Origin: Pseudomonas sp. WJP1
Lineage (GTDB): Bacteria > Pseudomonadota > Gammaproteobacteria > Pseudomonadales > Pseudomonadaceae
Direction: 5' to 3'
DNA length: 64,000 nucleotides
Assembly (NCBI RefSeq): GCF_028471945.1
Contig: NZ_CP110128.1
Span: forward strand, 856,501 to 920,500
Shown here: positions 1 to 9,366 of the stretch, piece by piece
Position numbering within the stretch: the stretch's first letter is position 1
Layout of the letters: every line of letters begins with the position of its first letter
The notes under the pieces: model-generated
What the model was told of the DNA's origin: nothing
The model's input: the letters and a program-made list of their open reading frames with translations, nothing else
The model's database searches: none
Made by a program: the position numbers and the translations under genes

Positions 1-333
1 AATGAAAGCGTTTCCCATGCCAGCGATGCCGTGGCCTCGGACTTCCAGTTCCACCTGCAGATTGCCCTGGCGACCGGCAACCGCTACTTCACCGACATCA
101 TGACCCACCTGGGCACGAGCATCATCCCGCGTACCCGCCTCAACTCGGCGCGACTGGCCCATGACGATCAGCAGCACTACATGAATCGCCTCAGCCGCGA
201 GCACGAAGAGATCTACGACGCCATCGCCCGCCAGGACTCCGATGCGGCGCGTGCGGCCATGCGTTTGCACCTGACCAATAGCCGCGAACGGCTGCGTCAT
301 GCCCATGAAGAGGCTGAGGCGCAGCGGGGGTAA
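1..333 (+). CDS. GntR/FadR-family transcriptional regulator, C-terminal ligand-binding (FCD) part
   Basis: The reading frame is open from the first base, so only the last 110 residues are present and the DNA-binding N-terminus lies outside the window. The visible part is an all-helical FCD domain. The segments DFQFHLQIA, SREHEEIYDAI and MRLHLTNSRERL carry the spaced His residues that hold the metal/effector site in FadR-type regulators. It lies upstream of, and in the same direction as, a glucarate/galactarate catabolic operon, which suggests that it senses a sugar-acid intermediate and controls that operon. The role is inferred from position and family. Confidence 0.85.
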   Translation, partial: NESVSHASDAVASDFQFHLQIALATGNRYFTDIMTHLGTSIIPRTRLNSARLAHDDQQHYMNRLSREHEEIYDAIARQDSDAARAAMRLHLTNSRERLRHAHEEAEAQRG

Positions 334-370
334 GATTCCGGGTCAGGTAATCAATTGCCTGTCAGATCCT

Positions 371-466
371 CTTCGCGAGCAGGCTCGCTCCCACAGTTGA
401 TCGTGGCGGTTCACAAGATGTGTGGCCGCAGGTGAGCCACTGTGGGAGCGGGCTTGCCCGCGAAGG
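371..466. repeat. REPIN (paired REP elements), GTGGGAGCG class
   Basis: Two inverted REP cores (371-396 and 440-466) flank a spacer of about 43 bases. The left arm reads GCGAGCAGGCTCGCTCCCAC and the right arm GTGGGAGCGGGCTTGCCCGC. The arms differ at a few positions. It sits in the 413-base gap between the regulator and kdgD. Confidence 0.9.
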
Positions 467-651
467 GGCCATAAACCGATGCACACATCCTTCAGGCGCT
501 CCGCCGATCGTTATTGAATCTTCCGACAACGTATCTCTATCAAGCCGTTGATCGCGAAACCTAACTCCATCCTCCTAGCATGTAAGCCCAGCAAACACGG
601 GCGTTCACGCCTTCTTGTCGAACAATTTTCACCCCTGACGATGAAATGCAG

Positions 652-691
652 TTGACGGTTGTATTTTAAGTTGTACGATGACCTACAACTT
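652..691 (+). promoter_or_regulatory. Putative promoter with overlapping dyad operator of the glucarate/galactarate operon
   Basis: TTGACG at 652-657 and TACGAT at 674-679 (16-base spacer) resemble a sigma-70 promoter. A perfect 8-base inverted repeat, AAGTTGTA (668-675) and TACAACTT (684-691) with an 8-base spacer, overlaps the -10. GntR-family operators commonly have TTGT...ACAA symmetry, so this could be the site of the regulator encoded just upstream. This is a prediction from sequence alone. The rest of 334-746 holds only the REPIN and no gene that I can see. Confidence 0.45.
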
Positions 692-746
692 CAGCGCAGG
701 CTGAACGGTTTTCTCACATAACGTCGCTACCCAGGGTGTTCGAATA

Positions 747-1658
747 ATGAATCCACAAGAACTGAAGTCCATCCTCTCCTCCGGTCTGCTGTCTTTCCCG
801 GTCACCGATTTCAATGCCCAGGGCGATTTCAACCGCGCTGGCTACATCAAGCGTCTGGAATGGCTGGCCCCATACGGCGCCTCGGCTTTGTTCGCCGCAG
901 GCGGCACCGGTGAGTTCTTCTCTCTGGCGGCCAGCGAATATTCGGAAATCATCAAGACGGCCGTCGACACTTGCGCCACCAGCGTGCCAATTCTCGCCGG
1001 TGTCGGTGGTTCCACCCGCCAGGCCATCGAATACGCACAGGAAGCTGAGCGTCTGGGCGCCAAAGGCCTGTTGCTGCTGCCGCACTACCTGACCGAAGCC
1101 AGCCAGGACGGCGTTGCCGCCCACGTTGAAGCCGTGTGCAAATCGGTCAACATCGGCGTGGTGGTCTACAACCGTAACGTCTGCCGCCTGAACGCGCCGC
1201 TGCTGGAGCGTCTGGCCGAGCGCTGCCCGAACCTGATCGGCTACAAGGATGGCCTGGGTGATATCGAGTTGATGGTGTCGATCCGTCGCCGCCTCGGTGA
1301 TCGCTTCACTTACCTGGGTGGTCTGCCGACCGCCGAAGTCTACGCCGCGGCCTACAAGGCCCTGGGTGTACCGGTCTACTCCTCGGCGGTGTTCAACTTC
1401 ATTCCGAAAACCGCGATGGATTTCTACCACGCCATCGCTCGTGAAGATCACGCCACCGTCGGCAAGATCATCGACGACTTCTTCCTGCCATACCTGGACA
1501 TCCGTAACCGCAAAGCCGGTTACGCGGTAAGCATCGTCAAGGCCGGGGCAAAAATCGCCGGTTATGACGCGGGCCCTGTGCGTGCGCCGCTGACCGATCT
1601 GACCGGCGAAGAGTACGAAATGCTCGCCGCGCTGATCGACAAGCAGGGTGCGCAATAA
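747..1658 (+). CDS. kdgD: 5-dehydro-4-deoxyglucarate dehydratase
   Basis: A 303-residue member of the DHDPS/N-acetylneuraminate-lyase superfamily. It dehydrates and decarboxylates 5-keto-4-deoxy-glucarate to alpha-ketoglutarate semialdehyde. The TIM-barrel landmarks are visible: GGTGE at 52-56, the catalytic tyrosine in VVYNRN (Y141) and the Schiff-base lysine in IGYKDG (K167). The length is usual for the family. It is the first gene of an operon with the aldehyde dehydrogenase that uses its product, a transporter and galactarate dehydratase, which makes the assignment firm. The ATG at 747 is chosen; an antisense frame over the whole gene is a codon-bias shadow. Confidence 0.95.
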   Translation: MNPQELKSILSSGLLSFPVTDFNAQGDFNRAGYIKRLEWLAPYGASALFAAGGTGEFFSLAASEYSEIIKTAVDTCATSVPILAGVGGSTRQAIEYAQEAERLGAKGLLLLPHYLTEASQDGVAAHVEAVCKSVNIGVVVYNRNVCRLNAPLLERLAERCPNLIGYKDGLGDIELMVSIRRRLGDRFTYLGGLPTAEVYAAAYKALGVPVYSSAVFNFIPKTAMDFYHAIAREDHATVGKIIDDFFLPYLDIRNRKAGYAVSIVKAGAKIAGYDAGPVRAPLTDLTGEEYEMLAALIDKQGAQ

Positions 1659-1673
1659 CAACGATCAAACCGG

Positions 1674-1699
1674 AGCCGCTGAGCGATCAGCGGCTTTTT
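1674..1699 (+). terminator. Intra-operon terminator-like hairpin after kdgD
   Basis: A perfect 9-base stem, AGCCGCTGA / TCAGCGGCT, with a GCGA (GNRA) tetraloop is followed by TTTTT. It lies between the kdgD stop and the dehydrogenase start 19 bases further on. It has the form of an intrinsic terminator and could lower expression of the downstream genes or protect the kdgD mRNA end. Confidence 0.6.
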
Positions 1700-1717
1700 G
1701 CGTGAGGAGAACGACTC

Positions 1718-3157
1718 GTGACAAAGCGCTACGACAACTACATCAACGGTGAATGGGTCGCCGGTGCCGATTACTCGGTCAACATCAACCCGTCCGAACT
1801 GAGCGACGCCATTGGCGACTACGCCAAGGCTGACCTGACTCAGGTCCACGCCGCCATCGATGCCGCCCGTGCCGCATTCCCGGCATGGTCGGTTTCGGGC
1901 ATTCAGGCCCGTCACGATTCCCTGGATAAGGTCGGTACCGAGATCCTCGCCCGTCGCGAAGAACTCGGCACCCTGCTGGCCCGGGAAGAGGGCAAGACCC
2001 TGCCCGAAGCCATCGGCGAAGTGACCCGCGCCGGCAACATCTTCAAGTTCTTCGCCGGTGAATGCCTGCGCCTGTCCGGTGACTACTTGCCGTCGGTGCG
2101 TCCGGGCGTCAATGTTGAAGTGACCCGCGAAGCCCTGGGTGTGGTCGGCCTGATCACTCCGTGGAACTTCCCGATCGCGATCCCTGCCTGGAAAATCGCT
2201 CCGGCCCTGGCCTACGGCAACTGCGTCGTATTGAAACCGGCTGATCTGGTACCGGGTTGCGCCTGGGCCCTGGCGGAAATCATCTCCCGCGCAGGCTTCC
2301 CGGCCGGTGTGTTCAACCTGGTGATGGGCAGTGGTCGCGTGGTTGGCGATGCGCTGGTCAACAGCCCGAAAGTCGACGGCATCAGCTTCACCGGCTCCGT
2401 GGGCGTCGGTCGTCAGATCGCCGTCAGTTGCGTGTCGCGCCAGGCCAAGGTCCAGTTGGAAATGGGCGGCAAGAACCCGCAGATCATTCTCGACGACGCC
2501 GACCTCAAGCAAGCGGTCGAGCTGTCGGTGCAGAGTGCGTTCTATTCCACCGGCCAGCGTTGCACGGCATCGAGCCGCTTCATCGTTACCGCCGGCATTC
2601 ACGACAAGTTCGTCGAAGCCATGGCGGAGCGCATGAAGTCGATCAAGGTCGGCCACGCGTTGAAGGCCGGTACCGACATCGGTCCAGTGGTCTCGCAAGC
2701 GCAGCTTGAACAGGACATGAAATACATCGACATCGGCCAGTCCGAAGGTGCGCGCCTGGTCAGCGGCGGTGGTCTGGTGACCTGTGACACCGAGGGCTAC
2801 TTCCTTGCGCCAACCCTGTTTGCCGACAGCGAAGCCTCAATGCGCATCAGCCGCGAAGAGATCTTCGGCCCGGTGGCCAACATCGTGCGCGTGGCCGATT
2901 ACGAAGCTGCACTGGCCATGGCCAACGACACCGAATTCGGTCTGTCGGCGGGTATCGCCACCACTTCGTTGAAGTACGCCAACCACTTCAAGCGCCACTC
3001 CCAGGCCGGGATGGTGATGGTCAACCTGCCGACCGCCGGTGTGGATTACCACGTTCCGTTCGGTGGGCGTAAAGGTTCATCCTATGGATCACGTGAGCAA
3101 GGTCGCTATGCGCAAGAGTTTTACACGGTCGTAAAAACTGCCTACATCGGATCGTAA
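1718..3157 (+). CDS. Alpha-ketoglutaric semialdehyde (2,5-dioxovalerate) dehydrogenase
   Basis: A 479-residue NAD(P)+-dependent aldehyde dehydrogenase. The signature residues are the oxyanion Asn in TPWNFP (N150), Glu248 in LEMGGKNPQ and the nucleophilic Cys282 in TGQRCTASS. It oxidises the semialdehyde made by KdgD to alpha-ketoglutarate, the last step of sugar-diacid catabolism. The start is GTG at 1718, with a good GAGGAG ribosome-binding site at 1704-1709; no ATG is better placed. It is the second gene of the operon, separated from kdgD by a terminator-like hairpin. The exact substrate is inferred from context. Confidence 0.92.
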   Translation: MTKRYDNYINGEWVAGADYSVNINPSELSDAIGDYAKADLTQVHAAIDAARAAFPAWSVSGIQARHDSLDKVGTEILARREELGTLLAREEGKTLPEAIGEVTRAGNIFKFFAGECLRLSGDYLPSVRPGVNVEVTREALGVVGLITPWNFPIAIPAWKIAPALAYGNCVVLKPADLVPGCAWALAEIISRAGFPAGVFNLVMGSGRVVGDALVNSPKVDGISFTGSVGVGRQIAVSCVSRQAKVQLEMGGKNPQIILDDADLKQAVELSVQSAFYSTGQRCTASSRFIVTAGIHDKFVEAMAERMKSIKVGHALKAGTDIGPVVSQAQLEQDMKYIDIGQSEGARLVSGGGLVTCDTEGYFLAPTLFADSEASMRISREEIFGPVANIVRVADYEAALAMANDTEFGLSAGIATTSLKYANHFKRHSQAGMVMVNLPTAGVDYHVPFGGRKGSSYGSREQGRYAQEFYTVVKTAYIGS

Positions 3158-3259
3158 CCCCACGCTGCACCCGCGCGAGGCCTTCGCCTGAGGCCTTGCG
3201 CGGCACAAGACCAAAGAATGTTTTACCCGCATAAAAATAATCAGTGGGAGTACATCTAC

Positions 3260-4630
3260 ATGCAATCGACCAAGAAGCCGACTCATGTCCGCTATTTGAT
3301 CCTGCTCATGCTGTTTCTGGTGACCACGATCAACTACGCCGACCGCGCCACCATCGCCATCGCCGGTTCCAGCTTGCAAAAAGACCTTGGCATTGACGCG
3401 GTTACCCTTGGCTACATCTTCTCTGCATTCGGTTGGGCCTACGTGGCCGGGCAAATTCCCGGTGGCTGGCTGCTGGACCGTTTCGGTTCGAAAAAAATCT
3501 ATGCGCTGAGCATCTTCACCTGGTCGCTGTTCACGGTGTTGCAGGGTTATGTCGGCGAGTTCGGCATGTCCACGGCGGTGGTTGCGCTGTTCATGCTGCG
3601 CTTTTTGGTCGGTCTGGCCGAAGCGCCGTCCTTCCCCGGCAACGCGCGCATCGTCGCGGCCTGGTTCCCCACCGCTGAACGTGGCACCGCTTCGGCGATC
3701 TTCAACTCGGCGCAATACTTTGCCACCGTGTTGTTCGCGCCGCTGATGGGCTGGATCGTCTATAGCTTCGGCTGGCAGCACGTGTTCATCGTCATGGGCG
3801 TGATCGGCATCATTTTCTCCGGCATCTGGCTGAAAGTGATCTACAGCCCGCGCGAACATCCGATGATCAACGACGCCGAGTTCAAGCACATCGCCGATAA
3901 CGGTGGCATGGTCGACATGGATCAGACCAAGGGCAAAGGTGCAAAAGGCGACGGTCCGAAGTGGGACTACATCCGCCAACTGCTGACCAACCGCATGATG
4001 CTGGGTGTGTACCTGGGCCAGTACTGCATCAACGGCATCACTTATTTCTTCCTGACCTGGTTCCCGGTGTACCTGGTTCAAGAGCGCGGCATGACCATCC
4101 TCAAGGCCGGTTTCATCGCCTCGTTGCCGGCGATCTGCGGCTTCATCGGTGGCGTGCTTGGCGGGGTGATTTCCGATTACCTGCTGCGCAAGGGCCATTC
4201 CCTGACCTTCGCCCGCAAGGCGCCGATCATCGCTGGCCTGCTGGTGTCCAGCAGCATCGTGGCCTGCAACTACGTGGATGTTGAATGGATGGTCGTGGGC
4301 TTCATGGCCCTGGCGTTTTTCGGTAAAGGCGTGGGTGCATTGGGTTGGGCGGTGGTGTCCGATACTTCACCGAAGCAGATCGCCGGTCTCAGCGGTGGCC
4401 TGTTCAACACCTTCGGCAACCTGGCGTCGATCACCACGCCGATCGTCATCGGCTACATCATCAGTTCCACCGGTTCGTTCAAATGGGCGCTGGTGTTTGT
4501 CGGTTGCAACGCACTGGTCGCGGTGTTCAGCTATCTGGTGATCGTCGGTCCGATCAAGCGTGTGGTGCTCAAGGAGCCGCCGGTAAACGGTCCTGAAGCA
4601 TCCGGTAAATTGTCTCAAGCGCATTCCTGA
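3260..4630 (+). CDS. MFS sugar-diacid (glucarate/galactarate) transporter
   Basis: A polytopic membrane protein of about 456 residues in the anion:cation symporter branch of the major facilitator superfamily (GudP/GarP/ExuT type). The first helices carry the motif [11 protein letters not shown] and the loop [14 protein letters not shown], and a long polar central loop (around residues 205-230) separates the two six-helix halves. The ATG at 3260 (MQSTKKP) is preferred because GGGAG lies about seven bases upstream. An in-frame ATG at 3218 would add 14 residues. It probably imports D-glucarate or galactarate by proton symport for the enzymes encoded around it. Confidence 0.9.
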   Translation: MQSTKKPTHVRYLILLMLFLVTTINYADRATIAIAGSSLQKDLGIDAVTLGYIFSAFGWAYVAGQIPGGWLLDRFGSKKIYALSIFTWSLFTVLQGYVGEFGMSTAVVALFMLRFLVGLAEAPSFPGNARIVAAWFPTAERGTASAIFNSAQYFATVLFAPLMGWIVYSFGWQHVFIVMGVIGIIFSGIWLKVIYSPREHPMINDAEFKHIADNGGMVDMDQTKGKGAKGDGPKWDYIRQLLTNRMMLGVYLGQYCINGITYFFLTWFPVYLVQERGMTILKAGFIASLPAICGFIGGVLGGVISDYLLRKGHSLTFARKAPIIAGLLVSSSIVACNYVDVEWMVVGFMALAFFGKGVGALGWAVVSDTSPKQIAGLSGGLFNTFGNLASITTPIVIGYIISSTGSFKWALVFVGCNALVAVFSYLVIVGPIKRVVLKEPPVNGPEASGKLSQAHS

Positions 4631-4641
4631 GGAGCGGCGTC

Positions 4642-6195
4642 ATGCAGTTGATTGAACATTCCGATTCGCCGCGCTACATCCGCCTGCACGAGCGGGACAA
4701 CGTGGTGATCGTGGTCAATGACCAGGGGGTGCCGGCCGGTACCGAGTTTTCCGATGGCCTGGTTACCGTCGACTTCGTGCCACAGAGCCACAAGGTCACC
4801 CTGGAAGATATTCCCGAGGGTGGCCGGGTGATTCGTTACGGGCAGGTCATTGGCTACGCCCTGCAGCCAATTCCGCGTGGCAGTTGGGTCAAGGAAGATC
4901 AACTGCGCATGCCGACCGCGCCACCGCTGGACAGCTTGCCGCTGTCCACCGAAGTGCCGGCCGCGCAGGCACCGCTGCAAGGCTATACCTTCGAGGGTTA
5001 TCGCAACGCCGATGGTACGGTGGGCACGCGCAATATTCTCGGGATCACCACCACGGTGCAATGCGTGACCGGTGTGCTGGATCATGCGGTCAAGCGCATC
5101 AAGGACGAGCTGCTGCCCAAGTACCCGCACGTCGATGACGTGGTGGCACTGACCCACAGCTACGGCTGTGGCGTGGCGATCACCGCCACCGATGCTTACA
5201 TCCCGATCCGCACCGTGCGCAACCTGGCGCGCAACCCGAACCTGGGCGGCGAGGCGTTGGTGATCAGCCTGGGCTGCGAGAAATTGCAGGCCGGGCAGGT
5301 GATGCACGAAGGCGATGCCTCGGTGGATCTGAGCGAGCCGTGGCTGTATCGCCTGCAGGATTCCAGTCACGGTTTTACCGAGATGATCGAGCAGATCATG
5401 GAACTGGCTGAAACCCGTTTGAAGAAGCTCGATCAACGTCGCCGGGAGACCGTGCCGGCGTCCGAGCTGATCCTGGGCATGCAGTGTGGTGGCAGCGATG
5501 CGTTTTCCGGGATCACCGCCAACCCGGCCCTGGGCTATGCCTCGGACCTGTTGTTGCGTGCGGGTGCGACGGTGATGTTCTCCGAAGTCACCGAAGTGCG
5601 CGATGCGATCTACCTGCTGACTTCCCGCGCGCAAACCAAAGAGGTCGCCCGGGAACTGGTGCGGGAAATGGACTGGTACGACCGTTACCTGGCCAAGGGC
5701 GAGGCGGACCGCAGTGCCAACACCACACCGGGCAACAAGAAGGGCGGTTTGTCGAACATTGTCGAGAAGTCCCTGGGTTCGATCGTCAAGTCCGGTAGCA
5801 GTGCCATCACCGGCGTGCTCGGCCCTGGCGAGCGGTTCAAGGAAAAAGGCCTGATCTTCTGCGCCACCCCGGCCAGTGACTTTGTCTGCGGGACGCTGCA
5901 GTTGGCGGCGGGGATGAACCTGCACGTGTTCACCACCGGCCGCGGCACGCCTTACGGGCTGGCCATGGCGCCGGTGGTGAAGGTATCGACCCGGACCGAA
6001 CTGGCGCAGCGCTGGCCGGACCTGATCGACATCGACGCCGGGCGTATCGCTACAGGGCGGGCGTCCATCGAGGAGCTGGGCTGGGAGTTGTTCCACTACT
6101 ACCTTGATGTGGCCAGTGGCAAGCAGCAGACGTGGGCGGAGCGGCACAAGCTGCATAACGACATTACGCTGTTCAATCCTGCGCCTATCACCTGA
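4642..6195 (+). CDS. garD: Galactarate dehydratase
   Basis: A 517-residue UxaA/GarD-family dehydratase that removes water from galactarate to give 5-keto-4-deoxyglucarate, the KdgD substrate. An N-terminal SAF-like domain (about residues 1-90) is followed by the catalytic domains. Family motifs are [20 protein letters not shown] with its metal-binding residues, ISLGCEKLQ, and [19 protein letters not shown]. It starts 11 bases after the transporter stop, so the genes are co-transcribed. A separate glucarate dehydratase is not in this operon. Altronate dehydratase is the closest alternative, but the neighbours fit galactarate better. Confidence 0.92.
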   Translation: MQLIEHSDSPRYIRLHERDNVVIVVNDQGVPAGTEFSDGLVTVDFVPQSHKVTLEDIPEGGRVIRYGQVIGYALQPIPRGSWVKEDQLRMPTAPPLDSLPLSTEVPAAQAPLQGYTFEGYRNADGTVGTRNILGITTTVQCVTGVLDHAVKRIKDELLPKYPHVDDVVALTHSYGCGVAITATDAYIPIRTVRNLARNPNLGGEALVISLGCEKLQAGQVMHEGDASVDLSEPWLYRLQDSSHGFTEMIEQIMELAETRLKKLDQRRRETVPASELILGMQCGGSDAFSGITANPALGYASDLLLRAGATVMFSEVTEVRDAIYLLTSRAQTKEVARELVREMDWYDRYLAKGEADRSANTTPGNKKGGLSNIVEKSLGSIVKSGSSAITGVLGPGERFKEKGLIFCATPASDFVCGTLQLAAGMNLHVFTTGRGTPYGLAMAPVVKVSTRTELAQRWPDLIDIDAGRIATGRASIEELGWELFHYYLDVASGKQQTWAERHKLHNDITLFNPAPIT

Positions 6196-6210
6196 GACCG
6201 CGTTATCGTT

Positions 6211-6300
6211 CTTCGCGGGCAAGCCTCGCTCCTACAAATCCGTGCCGTGCACATTTTTGCGCACGACACGGACCTGTAGGAGCGAGGCTTGCCCGCGATG
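6211..6300. repeat. REPIN, GTAGGAGCG class
   Basis: Inverted arms CGCGGGCAAGCCTCGCTCCT (left, from 6213) and AGGAGCGAGGCTTGCCCGCG (right, ending about 6298) are separated by a spacer with its own short dyad, CCGTGC...GCACGACACGG. It lies between garD and the AEC carrier gene. Confidence 0.9.
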
Positions 6301-6378
6301 ACGGTGTTCCAGACGCCGGAGTCCTCAGTGGCTTATCATTAGCCCCCTAACGACGCCCACCTCAAGGTCATCTCCGGC

Positions 6379-7320
6379 ATGCTGGCAATTTTCCTCGAAA
6401 CCCTGAACATCACCGCGCCGGTGTTCGCCATGCTGTTTCTGGGGGTGTTGCTCAAGCGCATCGACTGGATCAACGACAACTTCATCCACACCGCCTCGTC
6501 CCTGGTGTTCAACGTCACCATGCCGGCGCTGCTGTTTCTGGGCATCCTGCATGCCGACCTGCACGCCGCATTGCAACCGGCACTGCTGATCTACTTCTCC
6601 CTCGCGACCCTGGTGTGCTTTGCCATTGCCTGGGGCTGGGCGATCTTCCGGTGCCCGCGCGAAGACCGGGGGATCTACACCCAGGGTGCGTTTCGCGGTA
6701 ACAACGGCGTGATCGGCCTGGCACTGGCCGCGAGCATGTACGGCGACTACGGAATTTCCCTCGGGGCGATTCTGGCAGCGCTGGTGATTCTGTTCTACAA
6801 CACGCTCTCGACCATTGTGCTGGCGGTGTACAGCCCGGTGATCAAGTCCGACCCATGGAGCATTTGCAAAAGCGTGTTCAGCAACCCGCTGATCATCAGC
6901 GTGATTGCAGCGGCGCCCTTTGCTTATTTCAACATCGGCTTGCCCGGATGGCTGGAGACGTCCGGCCAGTATCTGGCGCAAACCACCTTGCCGTTGGCGT
7001 TGATCTGCATCGGCGGCACGCTGTCGCTGGCGGCGATGCGAAAAAGTGGCTCGATGGCGCTCAGTTCAAGCCTGGTGAAAATGCTCGGCCTGCCCATTCT
7101 GGCGACCCTGGGTGCGTGGCTCTGGGGCTTTCGCGGTGCGGAGCTGGGGATTCTGTTCCTGTACTTCGGCAGCCCGACCGCCGCCGCCAGCTTCGTCATG
7201 GCCCGGGCAGCGGATGGCAATCATGAACTGGCGGCGGCGATCATCGTGATCACCACGTTGATGGCGGCGGTCACCACCAACATCGGGATCTTTTTATTGC
7301 AGTGGGGTGGGTGGATCTAG
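6379..7320 (+). CDS. AEC-family (auxin efflux carrier type) transporter
   Basis: A 313-residue hydrophobic protein with about ten predicted membrane segments in two five-helix halves. It begins with the typical NITAPVFAMLFLGVLLKRIDWIND. The motifs FNVTMPALLF in the first half and FGSPTAAASFVMARAADGN near the C-terminus match bacterial AEC/malonate-type permeases. The family exports or exchanges small organic anions. The substrate cannot be read from the sequence. It stands alone after a REPIN and converges on the pqaA-like gene, whose end is 5 bases past this stop. Confidence 0.88.
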   Translation: MLAIFLETLNITAPVFAMLFLGVLLKRIDWINDNFIHTASSLVFNVTMPALLFLGILHADLHAALQPALLIYFSLATLVCFAIAWGWAIFRCPREDRGIYTQGAFRGNNGVIGLALAASMYGDYGISLGAILAALVILFYNTLSTIVLAVYSPVIKSDPWSICKSVFSNPLIISVIAAAPFAYFNIGLPGWLETSGQYLAQTTLPLALICIGGTLSLAAMRKSGSMALSSSLVKMLGLPILATLGAWLWGFRGAELGILFLYFGSPTAAASFVMARAADGNHELAAAIIVITTLMAAVTTNIGIFLLQWGGWI

Positions 7321-7325
7321 CGCCG

Positions 7326-8792
7326 CTAATCGTCGGCCAGGGTTTTGCACGCCGGCTCGATGACCGGAGGCGCCTGGCTCGGATAGCGCATCGGCATGAC
7401 CTGTACCGGGGTCGTCACGACGAAGCCATCGGCAAAGATCGCTTCGACAAAGGTCGCTTTCCAGCCATTTTCTGGAGTGTCGATCTGCATGCCACCGTCG
7501 AGCGGGCCAGTGAGGCTCAGCTCTTGCGGTTCGTACTGGATGCCACAGGGCTGACGAAAGTCCCGGGCGTGCGGATTGGCCGCCGTCCACTGGATCACCC
7601 GTACCGGTGTTTCGGAAAACTGCAGTCCAATCTTTTGTGGTTGCTGATCCGGGCGCAATGAAATGACCGGCAAGGGCTTGTCCTGTTGCCAGCGATTGAT
7701 GACAGGTATCAGCGAGTTCTCGATGAACCGTTTGATGCCGTAGTGACTGGCATTGGGCGCGACTCGCAAAGCTTTCGGACCTGGAAGCCGGTCGAAGAAA
7801 AATCGCGCATTGTCTGGCAGGAAGAAATCGTCGCTGCTGGCGTTGACGATGTATTTCGGGATCGCCAGGCGCTCGGCATAGCGGGTCTGCAGGTAGCTCA
7901 GCGGGTCTTCGATTTGCATCAGGCGGGCGAAGTTTTCAGTCTTTATCCGTTGGGTGATGCCTTCGTGATGATAGTCAAAAAATGCCAGTGGCCAGTTCTT
8001 GCCGTAGCTTTGATAGGTATGTTCAAGGACGTTATCCGTGCCCAGCACGTCGATGACAAATGGCACGATGGCCTTGACCCTCTCGTCGGCAACGGCTGTC
8101 AGCCAAACGGTCCAGCCACGTTTCGATGCGCCGCTGGCAATGAAGCGGTCTATCCCCCAGGGTTGCAGTTCCTTTTGCGCGAGGTCCATGGCCTTGACCA
8201 TCGACACCACCATGGGCAGGCGCACCGACATGAACGGGCGCTGGTATGGGTCGTCGAGAAAGAGTTTCCAGCTGTGGGCGACGCTGGCGTCTTCAGTGCG
8301 CGCAATGCCGTCGTCGGCATAGGTCAGGTACTGGTTCGGAACGTTGCTGACTGAAATGACAATCGTGCGTGTCTTGCCCGCCACTTCAAGCGCCATGGTT
8401 TCGGTGAAGTCAGTGGGTTCGTTGGCATTGGTTGGCCCGGCGTTGGCGGTTCCGTTGTTGGCCAACAGCAGGGCCTGGCTGTGCAGGGCGTTGTCCGGAA
8501 TGTAGATGTCAACCGCGTGTTTCCACGGTGCCGGGCTGACCAAACCCTGTGGCGACCATTGCTGGGAAGACAATTCGAAACTGCGTTTTTCCACGCCGGG
8601 AAATATCGTGCTCGCCTTGGCGGTGTAAAGCAGCGGGTTGGTGTCCTCGGCTTTCTTGTAACAAGCGAGCACTTCGCTGAAGTCTTGACCGCTGGCTTCG
8701 AAACACGCTTGGGCAGAGGCATGAATCGAGCTGCTGACGAGCAGGCTGGACAACATCAATGTCGACAATATGAACCTGGTGTTCATTCCCAT
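7326..8792 (-). CDS. PhoPQ-activated pathogenicity-related protein (PqaA-like), secreted
   Basis: A 488-residue protein with a clear signal peptide (residues 1 to about 28, ending ASA). The rest is an alpha/beta-hydrolase-like PhoPQ_related domain. The nucleophile-elbow motif is GASKRGW (S223), with NASSDDFF and ASHYGIKR later supplying likely acid and His positions. PqaA of Salmonella is PhoP/PhoQ-activated and linked to antimicrobial-peptide resistance; no enzymatic activity is well established for the family. The start ATG at 8792 has GGAAGG upstream. A second ATG at 8786 is too close to a ribosome-binding site. It is a single gene with no operon partner visible. Confidence 0.88.
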   Translation of the reverse strand: MGMNTRFILSTLMLSSLLVSSSIHASAQACFEASGQDFSEVLACYKKAEDTNPLLYTAKASTIFPGVEKRSFELSSQQWSPQGLVSPAPWKHAVDIYIPDNALHSQALLLANNGTANAGPTNANEPTDFTETMALEVAGKTRTIVISVSNVPNQYLTYADDGIARTEDASVAHSWKLFLDDPYQRPFMSVRLPMVVSMVKAMDLAQKELQPWGIDRFIASGASKRGWTVWLTAVADERVKAIVPFVIDVLGTDNVLEHTYQSYGKNWPLAFFDYHHEGITQRIKTENFARLMQIEDPLSYLQTRYAERLAIPKYIVNASSDDFFLPDNARFFFDRLPGPKALRVAPNASHYGIKRFIENSLIPVINRWQQDKPLPVISLRPDQQPQKIGLQFSETPVRVIQWTAANPHARDFRQPCGIQYEPQELSLTGPLDGGMQIDTPENGWKATFVEAIFADGFVVTTPVQVMPMRYPSQAPPVIEPACKTLADD

Positions 8793-8843
8793 GGGAGCCT
8801 TCCTTGTGATGCAGGGAAAGGCTCGAATCCTGGGCGCGGCGAG

Positions 8844-8883
8844 CTGCGCCGACCATTCCCCGTCTGGTTTTTGGTCGGCGCAG
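8844..8883 (-). terminator. Strong hairpin downstream of the CMD-family gene
   Basis: A perfect 11-base inverted repeat, CTGCGCCGACC / GGTCGGCGCAG, with an 18-base loop lies in the 193-base gap between the pqaA-like start and the carboxymuconolactone-decarboxylase-like stop. There is no T-tract on the minus side, so it could be a Rho-type or mRNA-stabilising hairpin rather than an intrinsic terminator. Confidence 0.4.
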
Positions 8884-8985
8884 TGTGTCGAAAAGAGGCT
8901 TGCGGGAACAGGTTTGGCAGGGCGCCTTTTATTGTCGAAATATGTGGGCGAACTGATTAGCCACGAGGGTTACGAAGAGAAGTGT

Positions 8986-9366
8986 TCACTCCGGCTTCTG
9001 ATAGCTGTCGATCACTTCCTGCGCCGCGCGAAATGCATCGATTGCTGCTGGCACTCCGGCATACACCGCGCAATGCAGCAGCGCCTCGCGTATCTCGTCC
9101 ACAGTGCAGCCGTTGTTCAGCGCGCCGCGCACGTGGCCTTTCAACTCCTGCGGGCACTTCAGTGCAGTCAGGGCGGCAAGGGTGATCAGACTGCGGGTTT
9201 TCAACGGCAGGCCTTCGCGATTCCACACACCACCCCAGGCATGTTCGTTGACGAAATCCTGCAGCGGCTGGGTGAACTCGGTAGCGTTGCCCAGTGCGCG
9301 GTCGACGAAGGTGTCGCCCATCACTTGGCGACGTACTTCAACGCCGGATTTCTTGTTCTCGGTCAT
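8986..9366 (-). CDS. Carboxymuconolactone decarboxylase (CMD) family protein
   Basis: A 126-residue small helical protein. The CMD core includes RSLITLAALTALKCPQELKGHVRGALNNGC and the signature HCAVYAGVPAAIDAF. The family covers 4-carboxymuconolactone decarboxylase (PcaC) and AhpD-like peroxidase partners. AhpD requires a CxxC that is absent here, so the PcaC-like branch fits better. No other protocatechuate-pathway gene is nearby, so the substrate is open. Its ATG overlaps the antiporter stop as ATGA, showing translational coupling in a minus-strand operon. Confidence 0.85.
   Translation of the reverse strand: MTENKKSGVEVRRQVMGDTFVDRALGNATEFTQPLQDFVNEHAWGGVWNREGLPLKTRSLITLAALTALKCPQELKGHVRGALNNGCTVDEIREALLHCAVYAGVPAAIDAFRAAQEVIDSYQKPE

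Noticed and set aside
4615..6222. A 535-residue frame antisense to garD
   Set aside because: It is a shadow caused by GC-rich third positions of garD; no domain and no start signal.
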